From an uncultured Akkermansia sp. (GTDB taxonomy: Bacteria > Verrucomicrobiota > Verrucomicrobiia > Verrucomicrobiales > Akkermansiaceae): a stretch of 7,899 bases of DNA. The notes under the pieces were generated by a model. It was not told the origin of the DNA. It searched no databases and saw nothing but the letters and a program-made list of their open reading frames with translations. Shown one piece after another: positions 6,498 to 7,899 of the stretch (positions within the stretch are counted from its first letter, which is position 1; each line of letters opens with the position of its first letter). A program made the translations under genes and the position numbers. The stretch is from the NCBI GenBank assembly GCA_904501955.1, contig CAJGCY010000120.1, forward strand, positions 1 through 7,899. Direction: 5' to 3'.

Positions 6498-6507
6498 TTC
6501 ACGTGAA
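6498..6507. promoter_or_regulatory. Palindrome TTCACGTGAA just upstream of the rpsU -35 box
   Basis: A perfect 10-bp palindrome ends 5 bases before the rpsU -35 box, centred near -45 relative to the predicted start of transcription. This is a usual position for an activator or for an operator between divergent genes. No protein is known to bind it here, and the flanking bases are A/T-rich, so chance is possible. Confidence 0.25.
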
Positions 6508-6512
6508 AATTC

Positions 6513-6541
6513 TTGACAGATTGGGGCGGATGTTGTATCCT
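6513..6541 (+). promoter_or_regulatory. Strong sigma70-like promoter of rpsU
   Basis: A perfect -35 box TTGACA (6513-6518) is followed after exactly 17 bases by TATCCT (6536-6541), a 4/6 -10 box. A-rich DNA at 6482-6489 could act as an UP element. The predicted start is near 6548, giving a leader of about 37 bases. That leader is AT-rich and has no Shine-Dalgarno sequence. Confidence 0.75.
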
Positions 6542-6584
6542 GCCTGCCCGTTCCCGGACATTATTAACAAAATCACTAAATATC

Positions 6585-6824
6585 ATGCGTTCCGTCACCG
6601 TACGTAAAGGAGAACCGATCGATCGCGCTCTTAAGCGCCTCAAGACCAAGCTCGACACCGAGGGCATCCTCGAGGAGATGCGCCGTCGTCGCACTTTCGA
6701 AAGCCCCATGGATGAGAAGCGCCGCAAGGCTCGCTCCGCCAACAAGCGCAACAAGGTTAAGTGGCGCTTCACCAACAAGGAGGAAATCCCGGCTGCTGCC
6801 GTAACCCCCGCTGTTGAGGCGTAA
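6585..6824 (+). CDS. rpsU: 30S ribosomal protein S21
   Basis: Small basic protein of the 30S subunit, located near the anti-Shine-Dalgarno end of 16S rRNA and important in initiation. The 79 residues begin with the family core: VTVRKGEPIDRALKRLK at 4-20, then EGILEEMRRRRTFESP at 26-41 and a Lys/Arg-rich segment (about 44-61). The usual length is about 58-71, so the roughly 15-residue Ala/Pro/Val/Glu tail (about 65-79) is a mild extension. The start is fixed by the MRSVTVRKGE N-terminus. The leader has no visible Shine-Dalgarno site. The gene stands alone with its own promoter and terminator and is divergent from tmk. Confidence 0.95.
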   Translation: MRSVTVRKGEPIDRALKRLKTKLDTEGILEEMRRRRTFESPMDEKRRKARSANKRNKVKWRFTNKEEIPAAAVTPAVEA

Positions 6825-6852
6825 ATTTCCACCCCGTTCGGGAAAGTTTTCT

Positions 6853-6893
6853 TCAAACAGGCAAATCCGCATGGATTTGCCTGTTTGATTTTT
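6853..6893 (+). terminator. Rho-independent terminator of rpsU
   Basis: TCAAACAGGCAAATCC (6853-6868) pairs without mismatch with 6873-6888 across the loop GCAT, giving a 16-bp stem. Five T residues (6889-6893) follow at once. It begins 28 bases after the rpsU stop. Confidence 0.92.
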
Positions 6894-6962
6894 ATCACCC
6901 TTCACAACAGCCACAAAACAAATAACCATTGATTATCAGCATCCTACAAAACACATAAAACA

Positions 6963-7006
6963 TTTTTTACAAAAAATCAATTTTTATGCTTGACTTTTTG
7001 TAAAAA
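6963..7006. repeat. Paired T-tract/A-tract repeats around a promoter
   Basis: TTTTTACAAAAA (6964-6975) is the exact reverse complement of TTTTTGTAAAAA (6995-7006). Each copy is itself nearly symmetric, so the two can be seen as inverted or direct repeats with centres 31 bases apart (about three helical turns). The second copy touches the -35 box at 6990-6995. They could be operators, sites for a nucleoid protein, or a curved upstream element. Low-complexity A/T DNA can produce such pairs by chance. Confidence 0.45.
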
Positions 7007-7018
7007 TTCACTTATTCT
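6990..7018 (+). promoter_or_regulatory. Orphan promoter TTGACT-17-TATTCT
   Basis: TTGACT (5/6 match) at 6990-6995 and TATTCT (4/6 match) at 7013-7018 are separated by exactly 17 bases. The predicted transcript start is near 7025. No clear protein gene follows for almost 370 bases, so this may drive a small RNA, a short ORF or a long leader of the gene at 7393. Confidence 0.5.
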
Positions 7019-7024
7019 TCCTCC

Positions 7025-7235
7025 CGCAGCAGTCAGAGCAAACAATCTGAAGTCTGTAGCTACCGCAGCTTTCCCAATGGCTGACCCCGAATTTAAAGGA
7101 AAAGTCGCTTTTGATGAATCCCGCGCACAGCTCAGTACTTTATTCATTTGCTTTGATGAAGCAATATTAAATAACACAGACTAGGAAAACTTTTCCATTA
7201 TGGTTTGCGAGCATAACCGGCATCGGTTTATTTTT
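7025..7235 (+). ncRNA. Candidate short transcript (small RNA or small-protein mRNA)
   Basis: This stretch lies between a good promoter (6990-7018) and a weak terminator-like hairpin (7215-7235). It carries a 35-codon ORF from ATG 7077 to TAG 7182-7184, beginning MADPEFKGKVAFDESRAQ and ending CFDEAILNNTD. The same frame is open back to TTG 6990, but that start lies on the -35 box and is unlikely. No Shine-Dalgarno site precedes ATG 7077. The peptide family is not recognised. A resemblance of the DPEFKGK stretch to the beginning of some sulfatases was considered but is too short to use. It may be a small RNA, a small protein or the remnant of a decayed gene. Confidence 0.25.
7215..7235 (+). terminator. 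Weak terminator-like hairpin
   Basis: AACCG (7215-7219) and CGGTT (7224-7228) form a 5-bp stem around the loop GCAT, followed by TATTTTT. The loop is the same as in the rpsU terminator. The stem is short, so termination may be inefficient. Confidence 0.35.
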
Positions 7236-7280
7236 CATGCTTTCGCCTGACGGATTTCGTTACCCCCTTACCCTGTTGTG

Positions 7281-7391
7281 ATGCCTTTCGGTGTCGAGTT
7301 TCGGTCTCCTCCGCTAGGAGTCTCGGGATTGTTGATGTTGTTTCTCGCTGCACTAACTAACGCCGTTTACGGCGTACAAATTATTATTTAA
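7281..7391 (+). CDS. Possible 36-residue hydrophobic small ORF
   Basis: ATG 7281 to TAA 7389-7391 encodes a 36-residue peptide with an MPFGVEFRSPPLGVSG start and a hydrophobic segment (about residues 14-36, rich in Leu, Ala, Val and Ile) that could cross a membrane. It ends one base before ATG 7393 (TAA-G-ATG), a spacing seen in translational coupling. However, it coincides with the hairpin-rich repeat and lacks a Shine-Dalgarno site, so it may be only a reading frame through repeat DNA. Confidence 0.15.
   Translation: MPFGVEFRSPPLGVSGLLMLFLAALTNAVYGVQIII
7306..7375. repeat. Hairpin-rich stretch upstream of the right-edge gene
   Basis: Two short-loop hairpins are present. CTCCT/AGGAG (7306-7310 and 7316-7320) has a 5-base loop. 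ACGCCG/CGGCGT (7360-7365 and 7370-7375) is a perfect 6-bp stem with loop TTTA, ending 17 bases before ATG 7393. The style resembles the palindrome cluster at 80-127, and CAAATTA follows both clusters (153-159 and 7377-7383). They may be divergent copies of one dispersed element or a structured mRNA leader. No T run of terminator type follows. Confidence 0.4.
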
Positions 7392-7392
7392 G

Positions 7393-7899
7393 ATGACTAA
7401 GAATTATATCATCGCCTCCAGTGCAGCGGGGGCCCGCGAAGGTGCTGCAAATCCGACGAAGGTGGATTCTTCCTTCAATCAGACGAACTTTAACCAAACC
7501 AACCAAAACAACAAACATATTGTTATGTACACAGAAAACGCACAGACGAAAGACGGTTCCGTTATTGCTACGGAAACAGAAGCCTTGAGCATCAGCCCCA
7601 TTCTTACACCGGGTTGCACCATTCTCCGCGCCGAAGAGCCGGTGAATGAGCAGCCGAGTTATCAGTGCATCAATGAGGTGTTGCTCTTTAATGAGGAGCT
7701 ACTTGTACCGCAGGATTCTTCCGTGCAGGTCTACCTGCAGGTGGATGACGAGGGCGATTTGCTCATCACCCGCCACCCGCTCAGTGCCGCCTCGCAGGAG
7801 GCTCGCCATGCGGCCATGCAGGCGGAAATTGACGCACCCGCTGCGGACACCTTGCACTTCCACCGCCACTTGCAGGGCGAGGAGTGGAAGCACATTGAC
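7393..7899 (+). CDS. Hypothetical protein with Asn/Gln-rich N-terminus, truncated by the window edge
   Basis: An open frame of 169 codons runs off the right edge with no stop; the nearest in-frame stop upstream is at 7354-7356. I do not recognise the family. From ATG 7393 (MTKNYIIASSAAGAREG) the first 44 residues are polar and of low complexity, including SFNQTNFNQTNQNN at about 27-40. From Met45 (ATG 7525, MYTENAQTKDGS) the sequence becomes a more ordinary acidic soluble protein with alternating hydrophobic positions, for example SSVQVYLQVDDEGDLLITRHP. No signal peptide or membrane segment is seen. The start may be 7393 or 7525; neither has a Shine-Dalgarno site. Third codon positions in 7393-7524 are about 55% GC, above the neighbouring intergenic DNA, which mildly favours the longer form. 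The upstream hairpin at 7360-7375 could affect translation. Confidence 0.6.
   Translation, partial: MTKNYIIASSAAGAREGAANPTKVDSSFNQTNFNQTNQNNKHIVMYTENAQTKDGSVIATETEALSISPILTPGCTILRAEEPVNEQPSYQCINEVLLFNEELLVPQDSSVQVYLQVDDEGDLLITRHPLSAASQEARHAAMQAEIDAPAADTLHFHRHLQGEEWKHID

Noticed and set aside
6407..6898. A minus-strand frame of 163 codons across rpsU and its terminator
   Set aside because: It reads through a strong terminator and opposite a well-defined S21 gene, and shows no domain.
6990..7184. A 64-codon frame starting at TTG 6990
   Set aside because: The TTG start is the -35 box of a good promoter. At most the part from ATG 7077 could be translated, and this is recorded under the candidate short transcript.
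1..7899. CRISPR arrays, tRNA or rRNA genes, insertion sequences and phage genes
   Set aside because: No regular spaced repeats, cloverleaf-like segments, transposase motifs or phage proteins were seen on either strand.

Overview
The window is bacterial chromosomal DNA, with GC-rich genes (about 55-60% GC by eye), AT-rich intergenic gaps and genes packed on both strands. The ribosomal protein S21 sequence, the sigma70-like promoters, the weak use of Shine-Dalgarno sites and the hairpin-rich repeats together suggest a Verrucomicrobia-type organism, possibly Akkermansiaceae. No marker gene proves this, so the assignment is tentative.

Left part (1-249): a repeat-rich spacer with two tight palindromes and no convincing gene. 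It is followed by a P1B-type copper-exporting ATPase (250-2637) with a metal-binding HMA domain at each end. The C-terminal HMA domain looks like a CopZ chaperone joined to the pump. A promoter-like TTTACT-17-TATACT lies across the first codons, which suggests that translation really begins at GTG 268.

Middle part (2728-5743): a same-strand run of a MATE-family multidrug/cation efflux protein, a protein made of two fused GNAT acetyltransferase domains, and a single-domain GNAT protein that overlaps it by ATGA. The first fused domain and the free protein are recent-looking paralogues (about half identical over 62 aligned residues by eye). The second fused domain is more diverged. Export plus acetylation suggests a detoxification or resistance unit, but no substrate can be read from the sequence.

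Right-middle part (5753-6824): thymidylate kinase on the minus strand, convergent with the GNAT gene. The two stop codons lie in one small palindrome. Thymidylate kinase is divergent from rpsU (ribosomal protein S21). rpsU has an excellent TTGACA-17-TATCCT promoter, an AT-rich leader without a Shine-Dalgarno site, and a textbook 16-bp terminator. Upstream of thymidylate kinase is a perfect Shine-Dalgarno sequence that serves only a two-codon ORF.

Right part (6894-7899): about 500 bases without a clear gene. They hold T-tract/A-tract repeats, a good promoter (TTGACT-17-TATTCT), a possible short transcript ending at a weak terminator, and a second hairpin-rich stretch. An unrecognised protein gene with an Asn/Gln-rich N-terminus then runs off the right edge.
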